Shown piece after piece: positions 16,409 through 25,167 of a DNA stretch of 64,000 nt. How positions within the stretch are numbered: position 1 is the first letter of the stretch; each line of letters begins with the position of its first letter. The stretch comes from CAXBGS01 sp963975425 (GTDB taxonomy: Bacteria > Planctomycetota > Planctomycetia > Pirellulales > Pirellulaceae). A model generated the notes under the pieces. It was not told the origin of the DNA. It did not search any database and was given only the letters and a program-made list of their open reading frames with translations. The stretch spans positions 62,001 to 126,000 of the forward strand of contig CAXBGS010000012.1 in the NCBI GenBank assembly GCA_963975425.1, read 5' to 3'. A program made the position numbers and the translations under genes.

Positions 16409-17575
16409 ATGCAACCTCGCTGGAAAACCATTGTCGTCGCGGCCCTAAAATTCTCAATTCCGGCCGCCATCATCGCATTTCTCCTCTGGCGGGTGGAGCC
16501 CGAGCAGTGGGAGGCGCTTTCGCAACAGCCCAAGAATTACGGGATGTTAGCCGCCGCGCTGGTGGTGGCGCTGGCCGCCATGTGCATCTCGTTTGCCCGC
16601 TGGTGCGTGCTGGTTCGCTGCCAGGGCATTGAAATGACGATGGTCGAGGCGTTCCGACTGGGCTCAATCGGATTCTTGCTGAGCTTTGTCTCCGCCGGCA
16701 GCGTGGGCGGCGATTTGTTCAAAGCCATCTTTCTGGCCCGCCGCCGTCCCGGGAAAAGGATCGAAGCGGTGGCCTCGGTCTTGGTCGATCGCGGGGCCGG
16801 CCTGTACGGCCTGTTGCTGTTGGTCGCGGTCACTTTAATGGTGACCGACTCGAAAGGCATCGACTCGGCGGCCGCCAAGCTGAACGCAACCACTCAGGTG
16901 ATCGAAACGCCCTCGTTGGACGCGGCAGCCCCGCTCGACGCAGCCTCCGCGGCAGACTCGCCATCGCCAACGGACACAGCTGAGAATCCGCCCGCTGGCA
17001 TTATCGACATGCAGCGGATCACGTGGGCGACCGCGATCCTGGTCGGGATCGGAACCATCGTGCTTTCCGTCTTGGTGTTAGGCGGCAAGGGCGTGGATCG
17101 GCTGATCCAGTGGGCCGGCACGTTTCCCTTGGTTGGCCCGTTGGTGCTCAAGATTGGCGGTCCGCTGCGAATGTTCCACACACATCCGGTCGCGTTTGTG
17201 TTTTCGATCGTGATGAGCTTGGGCGTCCACACGATGCTGGTCTTCAGTTTTTACTTGATCGCGCGTGGTTTGTACGCCAATCCGCCGACCTTGGCCGAAC
17301 ACTTTGTGATCGTTCCCATCGCGCTGATCGCATCCGCATTGCCGGTCACACCCGCCGGCGTCGGAATTCTGGAAGCCGTGGTCGAGGCACTGTACCGCAT
17401 CGTGCCGGCCATCAAGACCAACGCATCCGGAACACTCGTCGCGTTGGTGTTCGAGATGGTCAAAGTCGTGATGTCGATCATCGGAACCGTTTTCTACTGG
17501 ACCGCCGGCACAGAAGTCCGCGAGTCACTGGAAATCGCCGAAGAAGAATCACACCCGGCGCCGGCAACCGCTTAA
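16409..17575 (+). CDS. Flippase-like integral membrane protein (UPF0104 / LPG-synthase TM family)
   Basis: 388 residues from ATG 16409 (MQPRWKTIVV); a TTG at 16373 is a less likely start. The features of the lysylphosphatidylglycerol-synthase transmembrane family are visible: RWCVLVRCQGI, then FLLSFVSAGSVGGDLFKA (about 90-110), VLVDRGAGLYGLL, and the C-terminal LPVTPAGVGILEAVVEALY. Eight or so transmembrane helices are predicted. A central polar segment (about 165-205) rich in Ala, Ser and Pro interrupts the hydrophobic pattern. Family members move or modify lipid-linked molecules; no catalytic aminoacyl-transferase domain is attached, so a flippase-type role is most plausible. It is divergent from the PVC signature gene. 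Confidence 0.82.
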   Translation: MQPRWKTIVVAALKFSIPAAIIAFLLWRVEPEQWEALSQQPKNYGMLAAALVVALAAMCISFARWCVLVRCQGIEMTMVEAFRLGSIGFLLSFVSAGSVGGDLFKAIFLARRRPGKRIEAVASVLVDRGAGLYGLLLLVAVTLMVTDSKGIDSAAAKLNATTQVIETPSLDAAAPLDAASAADSPSPTDTAENPPAGIIDMQRITWATAILVGIGTIVLSVLVLGGKGVDRLIQWAGTFPLVGPLVLKIGGPLRMFHTHPVAFVFSIVMSLGVHTMLVFSFYLIARGLYANPPTLAEHFVIVPIALIASALPVTPAGVGILEAVVEALYRIVPAIKTNASGTLVALVFEMVKVVMSIIGTVFYWTAGTEVRESLEIAEEESHPAPATA

Positions 17576-17582
17576 CAAGTGC

Positions 17583-17609
17583 CGACGAACCTGGGTGGTT
17601 GATTCGTCG
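17583..17609. terminator. Candidate hairpin between convergent genes
   Basis: CGACGAA (17583-17589) and TTCGTCG (17603-17609) form a perfect 7-bp stem in the 62-bp gap between two convergent genes. There is no T tract on either side, so termination activity is uncertain. Confidence 0.35.
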
Positions 17610-17637
17610 CACCGCTGCGACCACAGACCGACTTGGG

Positions 17638-19698
17638 TTATTGGCCCAACTGACCGGCCAGTTGCTCGGCGCCATAGATGGATCGCAAAGCTTCCTTGAT
17701 CCCGACCGCAGACACGCTGACGGCACGGCCTTGGACGTCCGAATACAGATAGTCACTCGTCAGACTTTGGATGTTCCCGTCAAAAATCAAGCCGACCAAT
17801 TCGCCGGATCGGTTGACCACGGGTGAACCGCTGTTGCCGCCGATGATGTCCGCGGTGCAAACAAAATTCAGTTGCGTGTCCAAGTTGACGCGGGATTTGG
17901 CCGTCATCCAAGATTCCGGCAGATCGAAATCGGTCTGACCGGCATGACTGGCGGCATGTTCGTATGCGCCGGCGAAATTAGTGGTCGGTTCGATGTGTTT
18001 GCCGTCCTGCTGATATCCCTTGACCAGACCGAACGCCAATCGCAACGTGAATGTCGCATCGGGATACCCGCCGGTGCCTTCGATCGTCGTTACCGCTCGT
18101 GTGATTTCTGCGTACGCCTGTCGCTCGCGTTCGTCCAGCGATTCGTTCTTGCTGCGTATCCGTCGGTACTCGGCCTCTAACATTTGTGCCAACTGAATCA
18201 TCGGATCGTCCGACGACGCGATCGCGGATTGGCCACCATCGACGAGTGCCTTTCGCACTTCGACGTCATCCAACTTTGAATTGCTGATTAGCTCCGCGGC
18301 GCGATCTCTGGGACCTTTTCCGTCAAGCACTTTTGCGATCAGTTCATCATCACCGCCACGCAATTCGATCAAGCGAGACAGTTCGTCGGCCAATTTCGCT
18401 TGTTCCAAATCGCGATAAATCGGCGCGGTGCTAAGCAAATCTTGCAAGAATGATTCTCGCCCCGCATCGGTGTACTCTCGCAACCTTTCGTCGTTCGGCT
18501 TGGCGTCTTCTGCGGCCAACAGAACGAACTCCATCGCGAGGTCAAAGAAACGGCTACGCAGACTGACCGTTTCGCCCAGCATGTCCGCTTTTTCTTCCTG
18601 GACCGCAGAAACTTCTTCCCAAGCGGCGGCCAGTTCAGCTAGTTCAGGATTTTGTTTGACGGCGTCGAGTAATTCTTGTTCGCGCCGTTGCTTTTCGAAA
18701 ATCGTTTGCGGATTCTGCAAGCCTGCCAACATACCGGTGTAGGCCTTTCGAGCGTTCTGAATCCCGAACAATTCGTCACGTGCCCGGCGAGTGGCCTCGT
18801 TGCCTTCCAAGCCGAACTGCTGCATCAAGATTTCTTTTCGTCTCAGATAGTCCAGCACGTAAGGGATGCGATCGTCGCGCAGAAATTTCAGCGCATCGAC
18901 GGTATAGATTCGCTGCGTACGTCCGGGATTGCCACTGACAAACACCAATTCGCCTTCACCCAGCGGATCATCGTTCCACCGCAAAAAGTGATCCAACTTG
19001 GCCGGCTTGCCGTGTTCGTAAACGCGCATGATGGTGGCGTCGAGGTTGTATCGCGGGTACTCGAAATTATCGGCATCGCCGCCGAAGAATGCAGCCTTGG
19101 TTTCGGGCGCCCACACCAAACGCACGTCGGTGAATTTCTTGTATCGATACAGGTGATACTTGGCACCGCCGAACAGCGTCACGACATCGCTGCGCAGCCC
19201 CGTCTCGTCCAGTGATTCCTTTTCAATTGTGGACATCACGGCACGGCGCTGCTTGGCAGCTTGATCGATCGATGCGTTATCGTCGACGGCTTCATTGACG
19301 CGGTCAGTGACGTCTTCGATCGCGACCAACTGGTTCAGTTCCAAATCGGGCGCCTTTAACTCCTCTCGCGTCGTTTTGGCAAGGTAACCGTCGTCGATCA
19401 AGTTTCTTTCCGGCGTGCTTAGCTTGTGAAGCGTGTCACTGGCAACGTGGTGGTTCGTCAAAACCAGCCCGTCACTGGACACGAACGAACCCGATCCGCC
19501 ACTGTTGAACCGCACCGATGAAAGCCTTAGATGATCAGCCCACTGTTGCGTGGGAGTGAATCCGTATCGCTGCGACAGCAATTCCGTCGGCAAGTCGTTG
19601 AACAAGTACATCCCTTCGTCACCACGAGCGGGCAGTGTTGAAGACGCGCTGAAAAGAAGGGCAAACATGAGACCGTGAAAATGATAGTTTCGATTCAT
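17638..19698 (-). CDS. S46-family dipeptidyl-peptidase (DPP7/DPP11-like)
   Basis: 686 residues, close to the usual 700-720 of the family, with a signal peptide (MFALLFSASSTLPARG) followed by the family N-terminus DEGMYLFNDLP. The chymotrypsin-like catalytic His lies in LVLTNHHVAS (about 83-84) and the Ser in GGNSGSPVV (Ser623). Eighteen residues after that Ser is Gly641 in FDGN; the matching position is Arg in DPP11 (acidic P1 specificity) and Gly in DPP7, so a preference for hydrophobic or neutral P1 residues is inferred. It would remove dipeptides from peptides in the periplasm. Its 3' end faces the flippase-like gene; upstream, on the same strand, lies the glycan cluster. Confidence 0.92.
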   Translation of the reverse strand: MNRNYHFHGLMFALLFSASSTLPARGDEGMYLFNDLPTELLSQRYGFTPTQQWADHLRLSSVRFNSGGSGSFVSSDGLVLTNHHVASDTLHKLSTPERNLIDDGYLAKTTREELKAPDLELNQLVAIEDVTDRVNEAVDDNASIDQAAKQRRAVMSTIEKESLDETGLRSDVVTLFGGAKYHLYRYKKFTDVRLVWAPETKAAFFGGDADNFEYPRYNLDATIMRVYEHGKPAKLDHFLRWNDDPLGEGELVFVSGNPGRTQRIYTVDALKFLRDDRIPYVLDYLRRKEILMQQFGLEGNEATRRARDELFGIQNARKAYTGMLAGLQNPQTIFEKQRREQELLDAVKQNPELAELAAAWEEVSAVQEEKADMLGETVSLRSRFFDLAMEFVLLAAEDAKPNDERLREYTDAGRESFLQDLLSTAPIYRDLEQAKLADELSRLIELRGGDDELIAKVLDGKGPRDRAAELISNSKLDDVEVRKALVDGGQSAIASSDDPMIQLAQMLEAEYRRIRSKNESLDERERQAYAEITRAVTTIEGTGGYPDATFTLRLAFGLVKGYQQDGKHIEPTTNFAGAYEHAASHAGQTDFDLPESWMTAKSRVNLDTQLNFVCTADIIGGNSGSPVVNRSGELVGLIFDGNIQSLTSDYLYSDVQGRAVSVSAVGIKEALRSIYGAEQLAGQLGQ

Positions 19699-19752
19699 CG
19701 TTGTTGGCTGTCGTATTCTGGAAGTTGCTTCATGCCGGCGGACGAAGTCAGA

Positions 19753-19784
19753 TTCAATTCACTTCGTTTTCAATTCACTTCGTT
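19753..19784. repeat. Perfect 16-bp tandem duplication at a stop codon
   Basis: TTCAATTCACTTCGTT occurs twice in tandem (19753-19768, 19769-19784). The second copy supplies two bases of the TAA stop of the minus-strand CmcI-like gene (19783-19785). Confidence 0.9.
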
Positions 19785-20538
19785 ATTTGACACGCCGCAA
19801 GTAGCCTTTCGGTGCCACGCTGATCAACAATTTATTGTCAATGGATTCATCAATCACGAAGTCGTCACAAGTCTTCAAGAACTCATGCACAGCGGACTGC
19901 GGACTATTGCCCGGTCCCCAAGATCGATCCGGATACATTTCGCCAGGCAATTCTTCAACGATCGTATCAAAAACCACACAATAGCTGTCGACGGTCGTCA
20001 GCGAAGCGTAGGCCTGCAACTCGGCCAAGACATGTTCGTGGGTATGGTTGCTATCCAAACATACCAAGACCCGTTCTTTACCCTCGGCAAAATTCTTGAC
20101 CTGGTCAATGATCTCGGGCGCGATGCTGGAACCTTGAATCATCGAGATGCGTTTCGACATCGGATGTTCTTCGATCGCCTGGCGATTGTGCTCGCGGATG
20201 TCGATGTCGACTCCTAAAACGCGCCCGCCGACCGAACCACCGCACGAGGCGATCAGTTCCAACATGGATGCTGAAAAAATCAGCGAACCGCCATGTGCAA
20301 TTCCGGTTTCGATGATCAAGTCGGGCTGAATTGCCCAAATCAGTTCTTGCATCGCCACCATGTCTTGCGGGTACTGGATGATCGGGCGACCCAACCAGCT
20401 AAAGTTGTACGAGTACTTCGGCTCGGTACTGGCGCGGACGAACGCGCGACCAGCTTCGGCGATCGGTTGTCCGGCGTACGAAGCGACGCGTTCTTGACAT
20501 TCTTGCTCGAACGCCTCGATGGGGTCTTTGTCATTCAT
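19783..20538 (-). CDS. CmcI-like (cephalosporin hydroxylase family) SAM-binding protein, surface-glycan cluster
   Basis: 251 residues. The region PDLIIETGIAHGGSLIFSASML is the SAM-binding motif I of the CmcI family, followed by GRVLGVDIDIREHNRQAI, MIQGSSIAPEII and LVCLDSNHTHEHVLAEL (putative metal-binding Asp and His). Despite the family name, members in polysaccharide clusters are thought to be sugar O-methyltransferases, and that is the inferred role here. The start codon follows the stop of the upstream reductase gene directly, so the two are cotranscribed. It is the last gene of the glycan operon. Confidence in the family is high and in the reaction moderate. Confidence 0.85.
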   Translation of the reverse strand: MNDKDPIEAFEQECQERVASYAGQPIAEAGRAFVRASTEPKYSYNFSWLGRPIIQYPQDMVAMQELIWAIQPDLIIETGIAHGGSLIFSASMLELIASCGGSVGGRVLGVDIDIREHNRQAIEEHPMSKRISMIQGSSIAPEIIDQVKNFAEGKERVLVCLDSNHTHEHVLAELQAYASLTTVDSYCVVFDTIVEELPGEMYPDRSWGPGNSPQSAVHEFLKTCDDFVIDESIDNKLLISVAPKGYLRRVK

Positions 20539-21393
20539 CTATTGATATCTCTCGATGGATCGCAGTACGGAATTGTCGCCCCAAAAGGCGAACGGTTCGT
20601 AGTCAGGATATGGGTAATGCCCTAGGTTCAAGTCGATCGTCGCACCGCGACGCCGAATATGCTGTTCGACGAGTCGCCGGACCGAGATCGGCTGGCCACT
20701 GCACACGTTCACAATGCCGCCGAAATCGCGTGAGCGGATTATCATCGCTAAATAACCAGCAACTTGCGAGACCGGCAAGTAATCACGCAGTTGTTCACCG
20801 CCGGACATGTTGAACACGTGATCGCCGCGATCGATTGCCGAGTCCAGCTGGGCAAGCAAACTTTTGGGGTTTTGCCCGTCACCAAACATATAAAACAGCC
20901 TGGCCCACTGCAGTCGAAATCCGATGTGGCTTTTCAACATCTCAAGGTGCCGCCGCAAAGAATCTTTCGCGACCCCGTACGGATTTGCCGGAACCGTCGC
21001 CGCGGATTCTGAAAGTCTGCCTTGCTGCATGCCGTATTCAAAGCACGTGCCGGTAACGAGCACCTGTGGGCACCCGGAATCGACGAAGGACTTGATGAAT
21101 GTGTATGACGCCGCAAGGTTTTCTTCGAGATGAAAGAGATCGCGATAATTTGGCAACCCCGGCCAAGCCAAATGCACCAACGCGTCCACTTCGCCGACGC
21201 CGGCCACGCATTCAGGGATCTCTGTCCCGATGTCTGCCGCGACGAACTTTACCTGATCCGACCATGGCATTTCGCGAAAACGTGCCTCGTTTCTCGCGAT
21301 CGCGGTGACGCGGTGACCTTGCGAAAGTAACGCCCCAACCAGATGTCCGCCGATGAATCCGGTGGCACCGGTAACGGCGACATGCATCGGCAT
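20539..21393 (-). CDS. NAD(P)-dependent epimerase/reductase of the extended SDR family
   Basis: 284 residues from ATG 21393 (MPMHVAVTG). The nucleotide-binding loop GATGFIGG is at the N-terminus; the catalytic Tyr-x3-Lys is PYGVAKDSL, preceded by VLVTGTCFEYG. A GTG at 21453, overlapping the upstream stop as GTGA, is an alternative start adding 20 polar residues. In context (after a glucose cytidylyltransferase, 4,6-dehydratase, C-methyltransferase and 3,5-epimerase) the most likely job is reduction of the 4-keto group of a CDP-6-deoxy sugar, but this is inferred and a 4-epimerase activity is not excluded. Confidence 0.85.
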   Translation of the reverse strand: MPMHVAVTGATGFIGGHLVGALLSQGHRVTAIARNEARFREMPWSDQVKFVAADIGTEIPECVAGVGEVDALVHLAWPGLPNYRDLFHLEENLAASYTFIKSFVDSGCPQVLVTGTCFEYGMQQGRLSESAATVPANPYGVAKDSLRRHLEMLKSHIGFRLQWARLFYMFGDGQNPKSLLAQLDSAIDRGDHVFNMSGGEQLRDYLPVSQVAGYLAMIIRSRDFGGIVNVCSGQPISVRRLVEQHIRRRGATIDLNLGHYPYPDYEPFAFWGDNSVLRSIERYQ

Positions 21394-21449
21394 CGTGTCT
21401 GCCTGCGGCGGGCGTTCGTCGTCGACCGTATTGGCGTCGTGCGACAAGA

Positions 21450-22004
21450 TCACGCAGCCGTTCGAGTGACCACGCGAAGATTCAATTGCTCATGTCGCCG
21501 ATCCGCATCCGAGATGACCGACACTTCCAGCGGCCAACGGATCGCAACATCGGAATCCGCATAGTGAAATCCACGGGCCGAATCAGCGTGATACACCTGG
21601 TTCATTTGGTAAAAGACTTCGGTGTCGTTTCGCAATGTTTGAAATCCGTGTGCGAAACCCTCGGGAATATACAGTGACTCACCGTTCTCGGCGGACAGTT
21701 CAAAACCTCGCCATTGGCCGTAGGTTCGCGATCCGTCTCGCACATCGACGATGACATCGAAAATCGCTCCGCGCGTGCAACGCACCAGCTTTGCTTCTTG
21801 GTGCGGCGACACTTGATAGTGCATCCCACGCAGCGTGCCACGTTTACGATTGTACGACGTGCTGCATTGCACCAATCCGTCCGATAGCCCCTGTGTCTTG
21901 AATGTTTCTTGGCACCAAGTGCGCGTGAAGAACCCTCGTTCATCCTCATAGCGTTGAGGACGAATTAGCCAAGCGGTGTCAAAATCGGTCGGAACAAATT
22001 CCAT
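21450..22004 (-). CDS. dTDP-4-dehydrorhamnose 3,5-epimerase-like (RmlC family) sugar epimerase
   Basis: 184 residues from ATG 22004 (MEFVPTDFD), the usual length of RmlC cupins. Diagnostic pieces are DERGFFTRTW, the substrate-binding CSTSYNRKRGTLRGMHYQ with the catalytic His, AIFDVIVDVRDGSRTYGQW and YIPEGFAHGFQTL. It epimerises C3 and/or C5 of a 4-keto-6-deoxyhexose bound to a nucleotide. No dTDP-glucose genes (rmlA/rmlB) are nearby, while CDP-glucose genes are, so the substrate is probably CDP-linked. It starts 10 bp after the C-methyltransferase stop and belongs to the same operon. The protein ends TRTAA. Confidence 0.88.
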   Translation of the reverse strand: MEFVPTDFDTAWLIRPQRYEDERGFFTRTWCQETFKTQGLSDGLVQCSTSYNRKRGTLRGMHYQVSPHQEAKLVRCTRGAIFDVIVDVRDGSRTYGQWRGFELSAENGESLYIPEGFAHGFQTLRNDTEVFYQMNQVYHADSARGFHYADSDVAIRWPLEVSVISDADRRHEQLNLRVVTRTAA

Positions 22005-22014
22005 CGGCCTAGAC

Positions 22015-23277
22015 TTATGCGACGCGGACTTCAGGTACAGGAATGATGAACTTGCCACCACCGGCTCGGTAGGCCTGTTGCTGTTGCATGATTTCGTCGG
22101 CGAAATTCCAGGTCAACAACAAACAATACTCCGGCTGGTCATCCACCAGTCTCGAAGGATCACAAATCTTCAGGTGGGTTCCCGGAGTAAACCGCCCTTG
22201 TTTGACGGTACTGCGATCGACGACGTAATCAATCATTTCTCCGCCGATACCGAAGTAGTTCAGCAGCGTACTGCCTTTAGCAGACGCTCCATACACTGCG
22301 ATTCGGTTGCCGGTCTGTTTCAGATTCGCAAGGTGTTCGGTCAGCGTTTGGCGTAACGCTTCGACCCGATTGGCAAACTCGGTATGGTGTTCACCGCAGT
22401 GAACCCACTCGGACTCTTCGTCTAACAAATCAGTGACGGCAGCGGCGACCGATTCGGTGCCGGCGTGCGCCGCGAAAATCCTTAACGAACCCCCGTGAAT
22501 CGCCAATCGTTCGACATCAACAATTTCTAAACCATGGCGGCGAAAGAGACTGTCCAGCGCCGTCAACGAGAAATAGCAAAGGTGTTCGTGATAAATCGTA
22601 TCGAACTCGATCTTATTGATTAGATCACCCAGATACGGGGCTTCGACCACCACGCGACCGTTGGGCTTTAACACCGTCTGGAAAGCCTTGACGACACCAT
22701 TGAGATCTGCGACATGAGCCAAGACATTGTTGGCGTGAATGACGTCTGCCTTGTTATTCTGTTCGGCAAGTTTTTCCGCGACATCGATTCCGAAGAACTC
22801 ACAAATCGTCGGCACGTCTCGCTCGGCGATAGCCACTTTGGCGATATTCGCAGCCGGTTCGATTCCCAACACGGGAACTCCCGCCTTGCGATACCACTGC
22901 AACAGGTAGCCATCGTTGCTGGCGACTTCCATGACTTGGCTGGTCGCATCCAACTTGCGTTGATCGATCAAACGTTCGGCGATTGATTTCGCATGCGCAA
23001 CCATCGTGTCTGAAAACGACGAAAAATACGCATAGTCACGGAATAGCTGTTCGGGCGGAACCGTTTCAGTGATTTGCACCAACGAACAATCTTCGCATCG
23101 AACCAATTCCAGCGGCCACTGCGGTTCGGGCTGTTGCAATTCGTCTTCGCTGAGCAATGCGTTGGCCAGCGGCGTCGTGCCGAGCGAAAGTACTGGACTC
23201 AGGCGGCTTTGACCGCATGATCGGCAACTGCTGGTGGTTGTGCAGTTTGCGTCTGCTGGAAGTAGCGGGTGTACCAT
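22015..23277 (-). CDS. Sugar C-methyltransferase (NovU/TylC3-like)
   Basis: 420 residues. It has the three-part layout of nucleotide-sugar C-methyltransferases: an N-terminal zinc-binding region with Cys pairs (CRSCG and later CEDC), a SAM-binding core (VMEVASNDGYLLQWYRKAGV, GIEPA, ADVIHANNVLAHVADL), and a C-terminal domain (YGASAKGSTLLNYFGI). Members add a methyl group to C3 of a 4-keto-6-deoxy sugar, producing a branched sugar. The start is set at ATG 23277; the first Cys pair lies only about 18 codons in, so the gene must overlap the end of rfbG by about 79 bp in another frame. An ATG at 23325 would lengthen the overlap. Confidence 0.88.
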   Translation of the reverse strand: MVHPLLPADANCTTTSSCRSCGQSRLSPVLSLGTTPLANALLSEDELQQPEPQWPLELVRCEDCSLVQITETVPPEQLFRDYAYFSSFSDTMVAHAKSIAERLIDQRKLDATSQVMEVASNDGYLLQWYRKAGVPVLGIEPAANIAKVAIAERDVPTICEFFGIDVAEKLAEQNNKADVIHANNVLAHVADLNGVVKAFQTVLKPNGRVVVEAPYLGDLINKIEFDTIYHEHLCYFSLTALDSLFRRHGLEIVDVERLAIHGGSLRIFAAHAGTESVAAAVTDLLDEESEWVHCGEHHTEFANRVEALRQTLTEHLANLKQTGNRIAVYGASAKGSTLLNYFGIGGEMIDYVVDRSTVKQGRFTPGTHLKICDPSRLVDDQPEYCLLLTWNFADEIMQQQQAYRAGGGKFIIPVPEVRVA

Positions 23278-24239
23278 TGAATTGTCCTGGTCAATCCTTC
23301 GTCCAATGAAAACAGCGGTTGCCACTTTAAGACTTCACGTGCCTTGGTGGCGTCTAGATACTGATGTTTGATTTCGTTGTTTGCTTCGCCCAGCACGACC
23401 GGCTTGATCGAACTGTTCATCGCTTGCAATGTCTTTTCGACCAATTGCAACACCGAGACTTGAATTTCGGTCGAAAGATTGAATGCTTCGCCCGCAAGTT
23501 CGGGACGCTCTGCCATTTGCTCGGCCAAGTGCATGTAGGCTGCCGCGCCGTCTTCGACGTAGAAATAATCGCGAACAAACGAGCCGTCGCTGCGGATCAC
23601 CGGCGCTTCGCCACGCAGTACGCTGCGGATCGTGCCGGGCAAGATTCGATTCCAGTTCAAATCACCGCCGCCATAGAAATTCCCGCACCGGGTGATGGCG
23701 ACGGGTAAGTTGTACGTGTTCGCGTACGTCTGCGCGATCAAGTCGCCACATGACTTGCTGACGTCGTAGGGGTGCATGCCGGCGAGCGGCGTGTCTTCGG
23801 TGTACGGCAACACATCAGCATCGCCATAGGCTTTGTCGGAAGATGCAACGACGATTTGCGAGACCTTCGGGCTGCGGCGACAAGCCTCCATTAATTTCCA
23901 CGTGCCGCCGATATTGGCTTCGAACGTGGATCCGGGATTGCGATTGGCGATTCCCACAATCGTTTGTGCCGCCAGATGCATGACCGTTTCAATTTCGAAC
24001 TCGCCCAGCACACGTTCCAAACATGCTTGGTCACAGATGTCGCCGCGCACAATAGTGACGCGGTCCATATCACCGCTGCGAACGATTTCGGCGTTCGGAT
24101 TCCAATCGCGAACCAGACAGACAACGTCGGCTTGGACTTCCAACAGTCGCTTGACTAGCCATCCACCGACCAGCCCGGTTGCTCCGGTGATCAAGACGGG
24201 TCGGTCACGCCAGAAAGAAAGATTGGGTTGCAAATTCAT
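23199..24239 (-). CDS. rfbG: CDP-glucose 4,6-dehydratase
   Basis: 346 residues, extended SDR. It has the cofactor loop GATGLVGGWL at the N-terminus, HLAAQTIVGIANRNP, VASSDKAYGD and the catalytic YDVSKS (Tyr-x3-Lys). The overall order and the segment GNFYGGGDLNWNRILPGTI are characteristic of CDP-glucose dehydratases rather than dTDP-glucose ones. It converts CDP-glucose to CDP-4-keto-6-deoxyglucose, acting after RfbF encoded just upstream. Its 3' end overlaps the C-methyltransferase start. The C-terminal tail (QTAQPPAVADHAVKAA) is low-complexity and ends in Lys-Ala-Ala. Confidence 0.92.
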   Translation of the reverse strand: MNLQPNLSFWRDRPVLITGATGLVGGWLVKRLLEVQADVVCLVRDWNPNAEIVRSGDMDRVTIVRGDICDQACLERVLGEFEIETVMHLAAQTIVGIANRNPGSTFEANIGGTWKLMEACRRSPKVSQIVVASSDKAYGDADVLPYTEDTPLAGMHPYDVSKSCGDLIAQTYANTYNLPVAITRCGNFYGGGDLNWNRILPGTIRSVLRGEAPVIRSDGSFVRDYFYVEDGAAAYMHLAEQMAERPELAGEAFNLSTEIQVSVLQLVEKTLQAMNSSIKPVVLGEANNEIKHQYLDATKAREVLKWQPLFSLDEGLTRTIQWYTRYFQQTQTAQPPAVADHAVKAA

Positions 24240-24339
24240 CGTGAAGCAGCTTTCGAATTTTCGGCAGAGTTACTTTGCGAGTGGGGCGGCCAGCGGCGTG
24301 GCGGCACGCACGGGTGCCGCGGTTTGATGACGGGCAGGT

Positions 24340-25167
24340 CTAGGCGGCTTTGCGTTTTTCCGTTGGCATGACGCGCAGGCGGGTTTCGCAAACGTCCTTG
24401 TCCCACGATCGCCATGGTGCGGTACCGTCGTCCCACATGCGTTGCAGGTAATGCTTGTCTCGCAGCGTGTCCATGCATTGCCAGAACCCGTCATGGCGAA
24501 ACGCAGCCAGTTGGCCGGCCGTTGCAACGCGTTCCAGTGCGTTGGCTTCCAACGAACACGCATCGGATTCCAGGTACTCAAAGATTTCCGGTTCGAAAAC
24601 CAGAAAACCGCCGTTGATCCATCCTTCGCCCGAGACGGGTTTTTCGGTGAAACGATTGACCAAATCGCCGTCCATCACTAGTCCACCGAATCGGGCCGGC
24701 GGGCGAACGGCAGTGACGGTCGCGAGTCGTCCGTGAGAACGATGAAAGTCAAGCAGCTCTATGACATTCACATCGCTGACGCCGTCACCGTACGTCAGAA
24801 TGAATGTGCCGCCGTCGAGATATTGTTTCAGTCGCAGCAATCGGCCGCCGGTCATCGTGTGCAAACCGGTATCGATCAGATTCACTTTCCAGTTTTCTGC
24901 TTCGGCTTCGGCACGTTGCATCATGTTGCGGCCAAAGTCGATCGAAAGGTTTCCCGCCAAATTGTATTGGTCTAAGAAATAGCCTTTGATGAAATCACCC
25001 ATGTAACCACACGCGACATAGAAGTCGTCTTGGTCGTAATGGGCAAAGTGTTTCATGATGTGCCACAGAATCGGGCGTCCACCAATTTCCACCATCGGCT
25101 TCGGACGAGCCGTCGTTTCTTCCTGTAGTCTTGTACCCAGGCCGCCTGCAAGAATGACCACTGGCAT
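24340..25167 (-). CDS. rfbF: Glucose-1-phosphate cytidylyltransferase
   Basis: 275 residues from ATG 25167, supported by a strong GGAGG eight bases upstream (AGGGAGGAATCTG before the ATG). The nucleotidyltransferase signature is AGGLGTRLQEETTARPKPM, followed by EIGGRPILWHIMK and TYGDGVSDVN with the metal-binding Asp. The substrate-recognition stretch GYMGDFIKGYFLDQY is typical of RfbF. It makes CDP-glucose from CTP and glucose-1-phosphate, the entry step to CDP-6-deoxyhexoses. It is the first gene of the sugar-nucleotide block of the operon. rfbH, needed for 3,6-dideoxyhexoses, is absent from the window. Confidence 0.93.
   Translation of the reverse strand: MPVVILAGGLGTRLQEETTARPKPMVEIGGRPILWHIMKHFAHYDQDDFYVACGYMGDFIKGYFLDQYNLAGNLSIDFGRNMMQRAEAEAENWKVNLIDTGLHTMTGGRLLRLKQYLDGGTFILTYGDGVSDVNVIELLDFHRSHGRLATVTAVRPPARFGGLVMDGDLVNRFTEKPVSGEGWINGGFLVFEPEIFEYLESDACSLEANALERVATAGQLAAFRHDGFWQCMDTLRDKHYLQRMWDDGTAPWRSWDKDVCETRLRVMPTEKRKAA

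Noticed and set aside
19783..25167. 3,6-dideoxyhexose (abequose/paratose-type) pathway
   Set aside because: rfbF and rfbG fit, but the rfbH dehydratase and its reductase partner are missing, and a C-methyltransferase and epimerase take their place.
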